A DNA stretch of 64,000 bases. It comes from Acholeplasmataceae bacterium. Lineage in GTDB: Bacteria; Bacillota_I; Bacilli_A; Acholeplasmatales; Acholeplasmataceae. The stretch spans positions 1-64,000 of the forward strand of contig JAGYNT010000002.1 of assembly GCA_018399615.1 (NCBI GenBank). Reading direction: 5' to 3'. The notes under the pieces were generated by a model. That model did no database searches. It had not been told where the DNA came from and worked only from the letters and a program-made list of their open reading frames with translations. Shown here piece by piece: positions 8,999 through 18,899 of the stretch (positions are counted from its first letter, which is position 1; each line of letters starts with the position of its first letter). A program made the position numbers and the translations under genes.

Positions 8999-10014
8999 CA
9001 GCGATTCACCCCCTTGAACTGTTCGAGAAACCGCAAGTCATTCGTATAGAAATGGCGGATATCGTCGATCCCGTACTTGAGAATGACGATGCGTTCCACA
9101 CCGATGCCGAAGGCAAAGCCTTGATAGGTGTCCGGATCGTATCCGCCCATCCTGAGAACCTCGGGATGAACCTGACCGGCACCGAGTATCTCGATATAGC
9201 CGATCTCGCCATTTTGCTTGACGTAGGAAACGTCGACTTCGACGCTTGGTTCCGTAAAGGGAAAATAGGACGGTCTGAGCCGGATTTCCCGTTCCGGTCC
9301 GAACAGGTGTCTGACCATCTTCAAAAGCGTATCCTTCAGATGCCCGAACGTAATGTCCCGATCGATGACGAGCCCTTCGATCTGCGTGAACTGATGGCTG
9401 TGGGTCGGGTCGTCATCGTCCCGACGATAGACCCGGCCGGGACAGATGATGCTCAGGGGTTTCCCCTTTTTTTCGAGCATGGTGCGGGCCTGAACGGGCG
9501 ATGTGTGCGTCCGCAACAACGTCGTCGGATCCGTATAGAAAGAATCCTGCATGTCTCGGGCCGGATGGTCTTTCGCCAGGTTCATCATTTCAAAATTGTA
9601 ATAGTCGTTTTCGAGTTCGGGCCCATCGGCGATCTCATATCCGAGCCCGACAAAGAGATCCTCGAGATCCTCGATGACCTGGTTCAACGGGTGAATCGTT
9701 CCCTGGCGGAATGCATATCCGGGAAGCGTCACGTCGATCTTTTCTTTTTCCAGGCTTTCAAGCAAAGCCCGATCCTCGAGTTCCCGCTTTTTCGCGTGCA
9801 GTACCTCTTCGATCGTCTGTTTGACGTCGTTTACGGCACTGCCGAAAGCCGGCCTTTCTTCCTTGGGAAGGTCGCGAAGTTTTCCCATCAGCATACTGAC
9901 TTCGCCTTTCTTGCTCACATAGCGGATGCGGAGTTCCTCGAGTTCATTCAAGTCCTTGACCGCACCGAGTTCTTCTCCGATCTTTTCGGTGAGACGTTTC
10001 AGTTCCTCTGTCAC
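8998..10014 (-). CDS. pheS: phenylalanine--tRNA ligase alpha subunit
   Basis: I choose the GTG at 10014 ([15 protein letters not shown]), giving 338 residues, because AGGAGAGG lies 7 nt upstream. In-frame starts further upstream would run into the T-box terminator stem. The protein has the N-terminal coiled-coil, then the class II catalytic core with motif 2 ([10 protein letters not shown]), the Phe-binding region, and motif 3 ending [13 protein letters not shown]. It forms the synthetase with PheT, encoded directly downstream. Confidence 0.96.
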   Translation of the reverse strand: MTEELKRLTEKIGEELGAVKDLNELEELRIRYVSKKGEVSMLMGKLRDLPKEERPAFGSAVNDVKQTIEEVLHAKKRELEDRALLESLEKEKIDVTLPGYAFRQGTIHPLNQVIEDLEDLFVGLGYEIADGPELENDYYNFEMMNLAKDHPARDMQDSFYTDPTTLLRTHTSPVQARTMLEKKGKPLSIICPGRVYRRDDDDPTHSHQFTQIEGLVIDRDITFGHLKDTLLKMVRHLFGPEREIRLRPSYFPFTEPSVEVDVSYVKQNGEIGYIEILGAGQVHPEVLRMGGYDPDTYQGFAFGIGVERIVILKYGIDDIRHFYTNDLRFLEQFKGVNR

Positions 10015-10029
10015 TTTCAATCCTCTCCT

Positions 10030-10257
10030 TCTCATATATAAAAATATCGTCCTTAGCAAAATCTAAGGACGACTAAAAAATCGCGGTACCACCTTAGTTC
10101 CGGCATGAAGCCGGCACTCAAATGCCTTTAACGCAGGCTTACGGGTGTGATTGGCACCTCTCCAAGCTGAATTCACACGGACGGTTTTGGCGTAACTCCC
10201 ACCTTTGTCACGCTCTCTTTATTCAAAACGCTGTCCGGTTACTTGTTCTTTTCTTCG
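10030..10257 (-). promoter_or_regulatory. T-box leader controlling pheST
   Basis: The minus strand carries the T-box core AAGGTGGTACCGCG (complement of 10082-10095). Just downstream is a perfect 10-bp terminator stem, CTAAGGACGA with TCGTCCTTAG (10047-10072), followed by T residues. The upstream 150 nt can form stem I, with GAATTC as the likely specifier loop; the specifier would be UUC (complement of 10169-10171), a Phe codon, matching the genes it precedes. Uncharged tRNA-Phe would stabilise the antiterminator and allow read-through. I found no clear promoter between this leader and the stop codon of the gene upstream. Confidence 0.9.
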
Positions 10258-10259
10258 AT

Positions 10260-10994
10260 TTATCTTCGACTTGCGGATAAGATGATGATGAGTCTCAGGA
10301 TCTCGATATAGATCCAGATGATCGTAACCATGAGTCCGACGGCAACCATCCATTCGTAGCGCTTGTCCGCGCCACCTTCAACGATGCTTTCGGCCCGATC
10401 GAAGTCAAGCGTAAGCATGAGTGCTCCGAAAACGATCAGGAAGAGACTCAAACCGACCGCGAATGCCGGGCTCGACATGTAGAAGTCATTGAAGAAACTC
10501 ACACCGAACACGTTGAGCAACATGTTGAAGACGAAGAACACGAGAATACCGAGCAGTGATGCGTACATGATCGTTCGAAATCTGTTCGTGACCCGGATCG
10601 TCCGGCTCGAATAGAGGAAGAGCATGACGAGGAAGATCGACCCCGTTCCGATGATCGCGGTAACCGCGGCACCGGGTGCGAACGCTTCGGCCAAAACGGT
10701 TACGAAGCCGAGGATGACCCCTTCGGCGAGCGCATATACGAACGAGAACGGCATCGCGAGTCGCGGGCTCCTCGAAGCGACGATCACGGCGATGAGCGCG
10801 ATGATCATCGAACCGAACAAAAGCGGCAACAGAGCTTCGGGTCCAATCGATGTCACGGCATAGAATCCGCTCAGAATAGCAGCAGCAAACAACAAGAATG
10901 TCTTGGCGACAATACCACCGTAGGTAGCTTGTTCAGCGACGGTGTAGGACTGATCTCTTTCGATCGTCTTGAATACGGGATTTGAGCTACGCAT
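10260..10994 (-). CDS. Bax inhibitor-1/YccA family membrane protein
   Basis: The 244-residue protein has seven predicted membrane segments starting near residue 28. The family hallmarks are a long helix-rich array and an Asp in the last hydrophobic segments (LTLDFDRAESIVEGGADKRY). It resembles the YccA-like branch (COG4760 type) with an N-terminal SSNPVF motif. Bacterial BI-1 proteins are pH- or Ca-sensitive channels or protease modulators; the role here is unknown. It has its own promoter and lies directly before the pheST T-box. Confidence 0.85.
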   Translation of the reverse strand: MRSSNPVFKTIERDQSYTVAEQATYGGIVAKTFLLFAAAILSGFYAVTSIGPEALLPLLFGSMIIALIAVIVASRSPRLAMPFSFVYALAEGVILGFVTVLAEAFAPGAAVTAIIGTGSIFLVMLFLYSSRTIRVTNRFRTIMYASLLGILVFFVFNMLLNVFGVSFFNDFYMSSPAFAVGLSLFLIVFGALMLTLDFDRAESIVEGGADKRYEWMVAVGLMVTIIWIYIEILRLIIILSASRR

Positions 10995-11020
10995 GTTTTA
11001 CCACTCCTTTTACTAAAATT

Positions 11021-11049
11021 ATTATACTCATTTCGCTCCTAAAGTGCAA
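11021..11049 (-). promoter_or_regulatory. promoter of the BI-1/YccA-family gene
   Basis: -35 TTGCAC (11044-11049) and a perfect -10 TATAAT (11021-11026) are 17 bp apart on the minus strand. The -35 lies inside the last codons of polC. Confidence 0.7.
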
Positions 11050-14000
11050 ATAAACCGTCGTCAATCACATTATTTTCCGATTTTAGATCACCGAAAGCGC
11101 CATAATCCATGAGTTTGTCAAAGAGCGTCTTGTTGAGACGTGTCCGCCTTTTGACATCGGCGACCGAATCGAAGGGTCGTTCGAGCCGATTGTCGCATAC
11201 GTCCTCGGCGACTGCGGCACCGAGTCCGTCGATCGTCGAGAACGGCATTCTCAGTCCGCCCTCTTCCATCTTGAATGTCGTCGCCAGAGACGTATGGATA
11301 TCGACGGGCAGAAACGCAAATCCCCGTGCCACCATCTCATGGGCGACGCTCAGCGTGACGAGCAGGTTCTCATCCTTCGCGGTTCGACCGTAACCCTGAG
11401 CGAGTTCGATGATCCGTTTTCGGATGGCCTTCTTGCCGGCAACCATCGTGTCGTACTCGAAGTGCGACGCGCGCTTCGAGAAAAACGCACTGTAGAAAAG
11501 CAAAGGCTTGTAGACTTTGAACCAGGCGATCCGCATCGCCATGATGACATAAGCGGTCGCGTGTGCTTTCGGGAACATGTATTTGATCTGTCCCGCCGAC
11601 CAGATGTACCATTCCGGAACACCGTTCTGCCGCATTTCCTGTTCGTACTCCAGCCACTTGACGGGGTCCTTGCTGGGCTTGCCCTTCCGGACGAACTCCA
11701 TGATTTCGAAGGCACGATCGGGTTCGAGTCCGAACTCGGCGAGTTGAACCATGATGTCGTCCCGACAGGCGATGATGTCGTTGAAATCGATCGTTCCGTA
11801 TGGCGTCGTATTGTCGATGAGCGCCTGTGCGTTTTTCAACCACACATCGGTTCCGTGCGACAATCCGGAAATCTTGACGAGTCCGGCGAACGTGTTCGGT
11901 CGGATGGCGGTGAGCATCTGTCTTGTGAAAGGCGTGCCGAACTCCGGGATACCGAAGGAGGCGATCTCTTTTTTCTCGTAGTCGTCGTCGACATTGAAGG
12001 CGTCGACCTTGGAAAAGATCCGGTAGACCCGAGGGTCGTCGACGGGAATATCCTGAGCCCGATCGAACGGAAACTCATCCTGATTGAGTGACACGTGATC
12101 CATCAGGAATTTGAGCATCGTCGGATCATCATGCCCGAGGATATCGAGTTTGAGAAGATTCGACTCGAACGAGTGATAGTCGAAGTGCGTCGTCTTCCAT
12201 TCCGACTTGGTATCGTTGGCCGGATATTGAATCGGCGTCACGTCAAAGATCGTCTTGGATTTGGGAACGACGACGATGCCTCCGGGATGCTGGCCGGTCG
12301 AACGTCGGACGCCTTGTATCTTTTTGGCGAGCCGTTCGATCTGCGCTTTCCGGAACGTGAGATTCTTGTCTTCGAGATAGCCTTTGACGTAACCGAAAGC
12401 ATTTCGCTCGGCGACCGTCTGAATCGTACCGGCCCGAAAGGTATGGTCTTCTCCGAGCAGCTCACGGACGTAAGCGTGCGCTTTTGCCTGATACTCCCCT
12501 GAAAAGTTCAGGTCGATATCGGGTACTTTGTCGCCTTTGAATCCGAGAAAGGTTTCGAAGGGGATGTTGTGTCCGTCCTTGGCGAGTTTCGCACCGCAGA
12601 TCGGGCAATCCGCCTCTTTGAGGTCATAGCCCGACTGGGCGCTTTTGAGTTCCTTGAAAAACGCTTTCTGTTCGGGTGTGACACCATATTTGTGTATCTC
12701 TTCTTCCGTGAAATGGAACGCCGTGAAATCACCGTTCGGACAACGATAGTGCGGACGCAGAGGATTGACTTCGGTAATATCGAGCAGTGTGGCAACCAGG
12801 GAAGATCCGACCGACCCGCGCGAACCGACGAGATAGCCGTCTTCGAGCGACTTCTTGACAAGAAGGTGCGACATGTAATAGATCGGCGCGAAACGGTTGT
12901 CGATGATATTGGTCAACTCGCGCGACACCCTTTCCGTGATATAGGGATGGGGTTCGTTGCCGTAGAGATACTGCAGCTTGTCATAGACGAGTCGTCGGAC
13001 TTCATCGCTGATGCTTTCGATCCCGAGGGTTTCCTTGAAGGCATCATCGGGAAGCGAATAGAGATCGTCGGGAAACGCTTTGATCCGGTCGATCTTCCGG
13101 TTGAGCATCTGCGTGTTGTCAACAATGATTTCATGCGCGAGTTCATCGCCGAGAAAACGCATCCGTTCGAGCATTTCTTCGGTCGTAAGAAAATACTGAT
13201 CCGGCATCCGGTCGTATGGAAACAGATCATGAATTCCACCGCCGACCAAAGGCGTCCGAATATAGATTTCCCGATAAAGAACGTCTTTCTGGTCGAGGTA
13301 GTGCACGTCGCCGGTGGCGATGACGATTTTACCCGCCTCTTTGGCGAAACGGACGATTTTGGCAATGACCGCTTCGATGATCTCATCGGCGTAGTCGCCG
13401 AGCCCGTTCTTGAGATGACGATAGGCATCGGGTGGCTGAACTTCGATGTAATCATAAAATGAGATTGCTTCCCTGAGCGTCTCATCGTCTTTGTTCAACG
13501 CCGCTTCAAAGACATTCCCGTGTGAACATCCGCTACCGACGAGAAGACCTTCCCGATACGTCTTCAGAACGCTCGAAAGTGTCCGCGGTCCGCTATGGAA
13601 ATGATCGGTCAAAGCGTCGCTGATCAGTCGAAAGAGATTTTTGTATCCTTTCTGGTTTTGAACGAGAACATTGATGTGATACGGTTTTTCGTGTTTCCAG
13701 GCCTCATGAAGATCGATGGCGCGATCGATATCGAGGTATGTCCTGATCTTTCGTTTCGTCAGATCCGTAAGCATGGATAGCAGGATCTGTGCCGTCGCTT
13801 CGGCATCGGCATCCGCCCTGTGGTGTTGATCGAGTTTGACTTTGAAATGCTTCGCGAGTGCCTTGAGGTTGAAACGTTTCAACGAATCATGGTAGAAGTA
13901 GCGCGCCATGTTCAACGTATCCATGACGTATTCGAAATCGAAAGCGAGACCGAGCGTCCGAGCGTTCTCTTTGATGTGTCCGACATCGAATGAGGCGTTG

Positions 14001-15508
14001 TGGGCGACGAGGACGCTGTCCTTGGCGAAATCCAGAAAGGCGTTCATCGCCTGATCGATCGTCGGCGCACCCTGAACCATCTCATTCGTGATCGACGTGA
14101 GTTTGGTCGTGAAGTCCGACAACGGCTCGTCGGGATCGACGAATGTCTGAAAGCGTTCGACGATCGCATTCGAGACGACTTTCACGGCACCGATCTCGAT
14201 GATCTTGTCGCGTGTGATGGACAGACCGGTCGTTTCGATGTCGAAAACGACAAATGTCGCATCCTTCAGATTGAGATCTTCTTTTGCGGGAGTCGTCATC
14301 CGAAATCTTGTCTCATCGACAAAGTCGAGTTCGACGCCATAGATCGGTTTGATATTGTTCTTGTAGCAGGCTCTGGCGATGTCGGGATACGCATGGAGGT
14401 TGTTGTGGTCGGTAAAAGCGATCGCTTCATGGCCCCATTTCATGGCACGACTGACATACTCTTCGACATCCGTCACGGCATCCATGCTCGACATTTTCGT
14501 ATGAACGTGAAATTCGATCCGTTTCTTCTTGGCGTGATCCATCCGTTCGGTTTTCGGCGTGGCCTTCACGTAATTGATGCAGTTCGATTGCTTGAGCATC
14601 AGGACAACCGTTTTCTGGAAGGTATCGAATTCCGCGATCCCGATGACCGAAACACGATCGCCTTCTTTCAGAGCATGCGCGAACTCCTTGTCCTTGTCGG
14701 TATTGAGAAAACGTTTGGCGTAAATCGCGTCATCCTCGTCGGCAATGACGAGCGTAAGCAGTTCCGATCGTTTCAAGCGTCGTACCTCGACGCGATCGAT
14801 GACACCTTCGACGACGAATTTGGTGTCGCCCTTTTCATTCTTGTATTGATCGAGACGGTACTGATCGATCGGAATCTCCTGAATCGGTACGGCGTCGGGG
14901 TTGCGTTTCCTCGAAAACGTCCTTTTTTGGGTCTCGACGTTTTCCTGTTTTTTCATGACTTTTTTCTTTTCTTTGAGAAGCGTGTTCTGCTCATCGATCG
15001 AGGACTCGATCAGCTGACTGACCGGGATGAGATCTTCCGCGATTCGCACATCGAATCCGACGGAGAATCCGAGCTGTTGAAAAAAGGCCTTCAACGTATC
15101 AAAATAATCTTTCACATACGTACTGTCGGGATCGACGGTCACCGTATACGTGTTTCGATCGAAGGAAACCTTGAAATTTTTCAAAACGAGAAAACTCGCC
15201 TTTTCCTTTGCGAGTTCGAATACGACAAAATCGAAATAGGCCTTGGCATAGGGACCGAGATCGCCGTATGTCTCATAGTGGATGACGACATCGATTCCGT
15301 TCAGCACAGACGGCTTGAAAAAATAGCTCTTCATCGTCTGGATGAACGTGAACAAGGCCTCCGGTTCGACCACGTCTTCGAGCGTTATATCGAATGTCCA
15401 CACCCGTTTTTCCGGATCGATCGTGACATGATTGAGTTTCGCCTGTTTCAGAATCGGTGAGGGAAAATCGGACTGTCTCAGAAAGACATCGAATTTGTTT
15501 TCTTTCAC
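11039..15508 (-). CDS. polC: DNA polymerase III PolC-type alpha subunit
   Basis: The product is 1489 residues, full length for PolC. Order of domains: N-terminal region, OB-fold (about 220-315), PHP domain starting at EFHVHTKMSS (about 330), the inserted DEDDh 3'-5' exonuclease beginning VVFDIETTGL (about 418-580), the rest of PHP, the polymerase core with PDIDLNFSGEY (about 992-1002, catalytic Asp pair), a zinc-binding Cys cluster (CPIC) just before it, and the C-terminal helix-hairpin-helix region. It is the replicative polymerase of low-GC Gram-positive bacteria. It starts with GTG overlapping the stop of the DUF1189 gene by 4 bp after AAAGGAG, so the two are co-transcribed. Confidence 0.97.
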   Translation of the reverse strand: MKENKFDVFLRQSDFPSPILKQAKLNHVTIDPEKRVWTFDITLEDVVEPEALFTFIQTMKSYFFKPSVLNGIDVVIHYETYGDLGPYAKAYFDFVVFELAKEKASFLVLKNFKVSFDRNTYTVTVDPDSTYVKDYFDTLKAFFQQLGFSVGFDVRIAEDLIPVSQLIESSIDEQNTLLKEKKKVMKKQENVETQKRTFSRKRNPDAVPIQEIPIDQYRLDQYKNEKGDTKFVVEGVIDRVEVRRLKRSELLTLVIADEDDAIYAKRFLNTDKDKEFAHALKEGDRVSVIGIAEFDTFQKTVVLMLKQSNCINYVKATPKTERMDHAKKKRIEFHVHTKMSSMDAVTDVEEYVSRAMKWGHEAIAFTDHNNLHAYPDIARACYKNNIKPIYGVELDFVDETRFRMTTPAKEDLNLKDATFVVFDIETTGLSITRDKIIEIGAVKVVSNAIVERFQTFVDPDEPLSDFTTKLTSITNEMVQGAPTIDQAMNAFLDFAKDSVLVAHNASFDVGHIKENARTLGLAFDFEYVMDTLNMARYFYHDSLKRFNLKALAKHFKVKLDQHHRADADAEATAQILLSMLTDLTKRKIRTYLDIDRAIDLHEAWKHEKPYHINVLVQNQKGYKNLFRLISDALTDHFHSGPRTLSSVLKTYREGLLVGSGCSHGNVFEAALNKDDETLREAISFYDYIEVQPPDAYRHLKNGLGDYADEIIEAVIAKIVRFAKEAGKIVIATGDVHYLDQKDVLYREIYIRTPLVGGGIHDLFPYDRMPDQYFLTTEEMLERMRFLGDELAHEIIVDNTQMLNRKIDRIKAFPDDLYSLPDDAFKETLGIESISDEVRRLVYDKLQYLYGNEPHPYITERVSRELTNIIDNRFAPIYYMSHLLVKKSLEDGYLVGSRGSVGSSLVATLLDITEVNPLRPHYRCPNGDFTAFHFTEEEIHKYGVTPEQKAFFKELKSAQSGYDLKEADCPICGAKLAKDGHNIPFETFLGFKGDKVPDIDLNFSGEYQAKAHAYVRELLGEDHTFRAGTIQTVAERNAFGYVKGYLEDKNLTFRKAQIERLAKKIQGVRRSTGQHPGGIVVVPKSKTIFDVTPIQYPANDTKSEWKTTHFDYHSFESNLLKLDILGHDDPTMLKFLMDHVSLNQDEFPFDRAQDIPVDDPRVYRIFSKVDAFNVDDDYEKKEIASFGIPEFGTPFTRQMLTAIRPNTFAGLVKISGLSHGTDVWLKNAQALIDNTTPYGTIDFNDIIACRDDIMVQLAEFGLEPDRAFEIMEFVRKGKPSKDPVKWLEYEQEMRQNGVPEWYIWSAGQIKYMFPKAHATAYVIMAMRIAWFKVYKPLLFYSAFFSKRASHFEYDTMVAGKKAIRKRIIELAQGYGRTAKDENLLVTLSVAHEMVARGFAFLPVDIHTSLATTFKMEEGGLRMPFSTIDGLGAAVAEDVCDNRLERPFDSVADVKRRTRLNKTLFDKLMDYGAFGDLKSENNVIDDGLFAL

Positions 15509-16284
15509 TTGACCGCTCCTTTCGGAATCACGTGAATCGAGCGATAAGCCCAGACATGATAGATGTATGTCACGAGAATGCTGATGAAACCGATGACCGA
15601 AAGATCGAAGAGTACGAGCAGGAGCTCGACGACGACATAGACGGTCGTCAGATAGACGGCAAGTTTGAACCGATGCTTGAACGGAAGTTCCACGTGATAG
15701 ATGAAGAGCATCATGACGAGCGTCATGAAAAGCGTCATGAGCACATAATCGATCAACCCGATGATGTAGGTATAGTTGAGGTCGACGAACAGAAGCAGAC
15801 CGACATCGTCGAGAAAGGACTTGATCGACAAGGTCAGACGACTGATTTCGGCGTCCGTCGGATCTTCGAAGTCGAAGTCGAGAAGACCGAGTTCCTCATA
15901 GCTGGCACTCTCGATGACGATCCGATTGGCCATGAGCACGAGATTCTCGTCTTCGAACACGACCGCAAGCGATGAAAACGACTGTTCCTGCTCACCGACA
16001 TAGATCGTGTAATACGCGAAATCCGCGTTTGCGGGTTCCGGATCGTTCAGTACGCCCGAATCGATCCTGGCATCGATTCCGATGATGTCCTTTGTAACGG
16101 CGGCTTTCATCGACTGATAGCGTTCCGGGTCCATCCCGGGACGGATCACCGCGGTCAGAATCAGCGGCAACAACAAAAGAAGCGGTACGAAAAAGAGATG
16201 GCGAACGACCTTTCCCCATGAATCCCTGATAAAAAAAACGGCGAGTGGTGGCTTCGTCAAACTGGTTCGAATGCGCTCTAACAT
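15505..16284 (-). CDS. DUF1189-type membrane protein
   Basis: The 259-residue protein has one membrane segment near the N-terminus (residues 28-47), an extracytoplasmic domain of about 110 residues, and three or four hydrophobic segments after residue 160. This layout and the N-terminal S..KP...VFFI pattern match DUF1189 proteins. Function unknown. It is coupled to polC through a 4-bp overlap. A second protein of the same family is encoded at 47025-47834. A -10 TATAAT lies at 16306-16311 and AAGGAG precedes the ATG. Confidence 0.65.
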   Translation of the reverse strand: MLERIRTSLTKPPLAVFFIRDSWGKVVRHLFFVPLLLLLPLILTAVIRPGMDPERYQSMKAAVTKDIIGIDARIDSGVLNDPEPANADFAYYTIYVGEQEQSFSSLAVVFEDENLVLMANRIVIESASYEELGLLDFDFEDPTDAEISRLTLSIKSFLDDVGLLLFVDLNYTYIIGLIDYVLMTLFMTLVMMLFIYHVELPFKHRFKLAVYLTTVYVVVELLLVLFDLSVIGFISILVTYIYHVWAYRSIHVIPKGAVK

Positions 16285-16336
16285 ATCGTCATCTCCTTAC
16301 CATTCATTATAACACATTCGGCCCTTATATGATAAA

Positions 16337-17287
16337 ATGAAAGTGATGAAAAAAGATCATGTGATGACCCCTGAAAAACACTATCAGACACTTTCAAACC
16401 ACTACCGTCACGTCTATCAGCAAAAAGTTTTCAAGGTTCCGCTGAACGGTGGTTTTTCGTGTCCGAACATCGACGGAACCGTCGGTTACGGCGGATGCGC
16501 GTTCTGTTCGTCGCGCCATGGCGGCGAGTTCGCGGGAAACCCCCTCGAACCTCTCGATGTCCAATTCGAAAAGGGTTTACGCATGATGCACAAGAAGTGG
16601 AAAGACGCCTATTACATCGTCTACTTTCAGGCCAACACGAATACGCACGCCCCACTTTCCCGCCTCAAAGAACTCTTTGAAGAAGCGATCCGGTTGGATC
16701 CGAAGATCATCATGATCAGTATCGCCACGAGACCGGATGCCTTGAACGATGATATTATCCGATACTTGTCCGACCTCAACCGAAGGATGCCCGTCCAAGT
16801 CGAACTGGGACTGCAGACCATCCACGAAAAGACCGCGGAATCGATCAACCGCTGTCATGACCTGGCAACCTTCGACCGGGCGTGCAGGAAACTCTCGGAC
16901 GCCGGGATCGAAGTGGTCGCCCACATCATCAACGGCTTGCCAGGCGAAACGAAAGAGATGATGCTCGAAACGGTCGGACACCTCAATACCCTCCCGATCG
17001 ACGGGATCAAGATCCACATGCTTCACATCGTCGAAAACTCGAAAATGGGTGAGGACTACAAAAAGAGTCCCTGGCCGCTCCTGACGCTCGATGCGTATGT
17101 CGATATCGTCGTCGACCAGATTCTGATGCTGAAAAAGGATATCATCATCCACCGTCTGACCGGCGATGCCGATCGGAACGCCTTGATCGCGCCGACATGG
17201 ATCATCAAGAAATTCGTCGTCATCAATCGAATCGATCAGACCTTGCGGAAAAAGGGTCTTTACCAGGGGGATCATTATGAAACCTAG
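16337..17287 (+). CDS. ytqA: radical SAM protein of the YtqA (TIGR01212) family
   Basis: The 316-residue protein has the family's unusual Cys spacing, CPNIDGTVGYGGCAFC (Cys42, Cys54, Cys57), which ligates the 4Fe-4S cluster, followed by a long radical-SAM barrel. The QANTNTHAPL and HIINGLPGE motifs are typical. The substrate is not settled for the family. It overlaps the next gene (ytqB) by 11 bp, and this pairing is conserved in Bacillus. The start is uncertain: a TATGAT -10-like sequence lies at 16328-16333, so translation could begin at the ATG at 16346 or 16364 instead. Confidence 0.88.
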   Translation: MKVMKKDHVMTPEKHYQTLSNHYRHVYQQKVFKVPLNGGFSCPNIDGTVGYGGCAFCSSRHGGEFAGNPLEPLDVQFEKGLRMMHKKWKDAYYIVYFQANTNTHAPLSRLKELFEEAIRLDPKIIMISIATRPDALNDDIIRYLSDLNRRMPVQVELGLQTIHEKTAESINRCHDLATFDRACRKLSDAGIEVVAHIINGLPGETKEMMLETVGHLNTLPIDGIKIHMLHIVENSKMGEDYKKSPWPLLTLDAYVDIVVDQILMLKKDIIIHRLTGDADRNALIAPTWIIKKFVVINRIDQTLRKKGLYQGDHYET

Positions 17288-17834
17288 AACCATGACCGCC
17301 CTTTCGCATGTGCTTCTCAGAGACATGATTACCAAGGATGACGTCATCGTGGACGCCACGATGGGCAACGGCAACGATACGCTCTTTCTGTCGCGGATCG
17401 CTTCTTCTGTCTATGCCTTCGACATCCAAAAAGAAGCGCTTCGAAAGACGCGTGCCCTTCTCGAAAGACATGACGTCCGAAACGTCGAACTGATCCTGGA
17501 CAGTCATACGAACATCATAGATCATGTCAAGACGTTCAAAGGCGTCATCTTCAACCTGGGATATCTGCCCGGTGGCGACCGAAACGTGACGACGGTTCAC
17601 GATACGACCATCCAGGCGATCGATCGCCTTTTGCCGAACATCGAATCGGGGTTCATGCTCATCGTCTGTTATCCCGGTCACGAGGAAGGCGGACTCGAAA
17701 CCGAGGCCATCGACAAACGCCTCGAAACACTCGATCCGAAAAAGTACCAGGTCACGACGATCCGCCATCCTTACCAGCCCAACGATCCGCCTTTGATCCA
17801 TCTTGTCATCGGCAAAAAAAAGGACGGGACATGA
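17277..17834 (+). CDS. mnmM: class I SAM-dependent methyltransferase MnmM (YtqB family)
   Basis: The 185-residue protein carries the SAM-binding motif DATMGNGND (residues 26-34), an acidic end of strand 2 (AFDIQKEAL), and FNLGYLPGGD (about 81-90), the family's catalytic loop. YtqB/MnmM methylates the wobble uridine side chain in tRNA, the last step of mnm5s2U34 formation in bacteria that lack a full MnmC. It is translated from inside the end of ytqA. Confidence 0.88.
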   Translation: MKPRTMTALSHVLLRDMITKDDVIVDATMGNGNDTLFLSRIASSVYAFDIQKEALRKTRALLERHDVRNVELILDSHTNIIDHVKTFKGVIFNLGYLPGGDRNVTTVHDTTIQAIDRLLPNIESGFMLIVCYPGHEEGGLETEAIDKRLETLDPKKYQVTTIRHPYQPNDPPLIHLVIGKKKDGT

Positions 17835-17850
17835 AATCCATGTTCCGTCC
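17812..17850 (-). terminator. terminator of the RsgI-like gene
   Basis: On the minus strand GGACGGAACATG pairs with CATGTCCCGTCC (12 bp with one G-U pair; arms 17839-17850 and 17822-17833, loop 5), followed by eight T residues (17814-17821). It overlaps the 3' end of mnmM, which runs the other way. Confidence 0.85.
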
Positions 17851-17871
17851 GAATCATCCATGATGGGGGAC

Positions 17872-18879
17872 CTATGGACGATTACCCGGGTTATCCTCGC
17901 CATCTTCATCATCGTCGTCGTCACGATTCTGGAAACGGTCGATTCGATCCTGAATGGTCTGTCTCCGTTCTTCGGCACGTTCGAGATACTCTGCGACGCG
18001 ATCTTCGTGTTCTTCCTTGATGCGATTTCTTTGTTGCATCATTTCCATGAAGAGCACTTCACTCATGGCATGATACTCATCTCTGAGTTCATCGAGTTCG
18101 GCCTTGAGTTCTTCTTGTAGCGTTTCGAGTTGAGCGAGGAGCTCATCGATGTTTTCACCTTCGAGCGCTTCGTCGATCTCGAGTTCGAGCGCTTCGATCT
18201 GTTCCTTGTAGGAATCGAGCAGCGCGTCTCTTTCATTCATGAAATCGTCTTTGATCGATTCGGCGACTTCTTTATGTTCTTCCTTCTTTTCTTGCAGCAG
18301 ATCCATCAGTTCTTCCTGTTCCATACCGATGACATCTTCAAGGGTCAGTTCGTCGCTCATTTCAACGACCTTTTTCGCCATGCGCAGGAATCCCGGATTG
18401 ACTCCGTAACTTTCCGCTTCGGCGATGAAGTCCGGCATGTAACCCTTGTCAACGGCACGACCGATCATGGCACGCGCATTGAACGCTTCATTGACATGTT
18501 CCTTGATGCGATTTCTGACCGCCTCGCGGATTTCGGCTTTTTTGGCCTGAACATCGACGGCTACGACGATTTCTTCGTCTTCGGTATCGATGAATCCGAG
18601 TGCGATCGCTTCAGCGATGATCAGATCAACGGCTTCTTCGACGGGCAATCCCACGAGTTCGAGATCGAGCAACAACAACTCGCCGTCCTCATTGAGCGGA
18701 TTGGCGTAGATGACGATATCACGCGGCGAGACGATCAATTCGACGCTCGGATTGATGTCGATCGTCACATACGTATCCTCATCTGAGAGAAGTTCGACAT
18801 CCTCTCCACTACAACCGGCGATCAGAAAGACCGCGAACAATACGACTGCAAAACTCATGAACCATTTCATTTTTTTCAT
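17872..18879 (-). CDS. RsgI-like anti-sigma-domain lipoprotein with coiled-coil tail
   Basis: The start is ATG 18879, 6 nt after AAAGGAGG; the product is 335 residues. A signal peptide ends in the lipobox LIAGC (Cys23). Residues about 36-120 match the extracytoplasmic middle domain of RsgI anti-sigma factors, with the hallmark YVTIDINPSVEL (37-48) and NPLNEDG. Residues about 125-310 are long, highly charged helices, probably coiled coil. The tail is very acidic (DDDDDEDGEDN). Unlike RsgI it has no cytoplasmic sigma-binding domain and no membrane helix other than the lipid anchor, so it cannot hold a sigma factor directly. It follows the sigma/anti-sigma pair but has its own promoter sharing the same motif. 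A sensor or effector role at the cell surface is inference. Confidence 0.75.
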   Translation of the reverse strand: MKKMKWFMSFAVVLFAVFLIAGCSGEDVELLSDEDTYVTIDINPSVELIVSPRDIVIYANPLNEDGELLLLDLELVGLPVEEAVDLIIAEAIALGFIDTEDEEIVVAVDVQAKKAEIREAVRNRIKEHVNEAFNARAMIGRAVDKGYMPDFIAEAESYGVNPGFLRMAKKVVEMSDELTLEDVIGMEQEELMDLLQEKKEEHKEVAESIKDDFMNERDALLDSYKEQIEALELEIDEALEGENIDELLAQLETLQEELKAELDELRDEYHAMSEVLFMEMMQQRNRIKEEHEDRVAEYLERAEERRQTIQDRIDRFQNRDDDDDEDGEDNPGNRP

Positions 18880-18899
18880 TTGAATTCCTCCTTTGTTCA

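Noticed and set aside
10015-10059. Longer pheS with start upstream of 10014
   Set aside because: It would be translated from within the T-box terminator stem; GTG 10014 has a good ribosome binding site and gives the normal family length.
14000-15460. 486-codon open frame on the plus strand opposite polC
   Set aside because: It mirrors the codon bias of polC, has no ribosome binding site or known motif, and polC is certain there.
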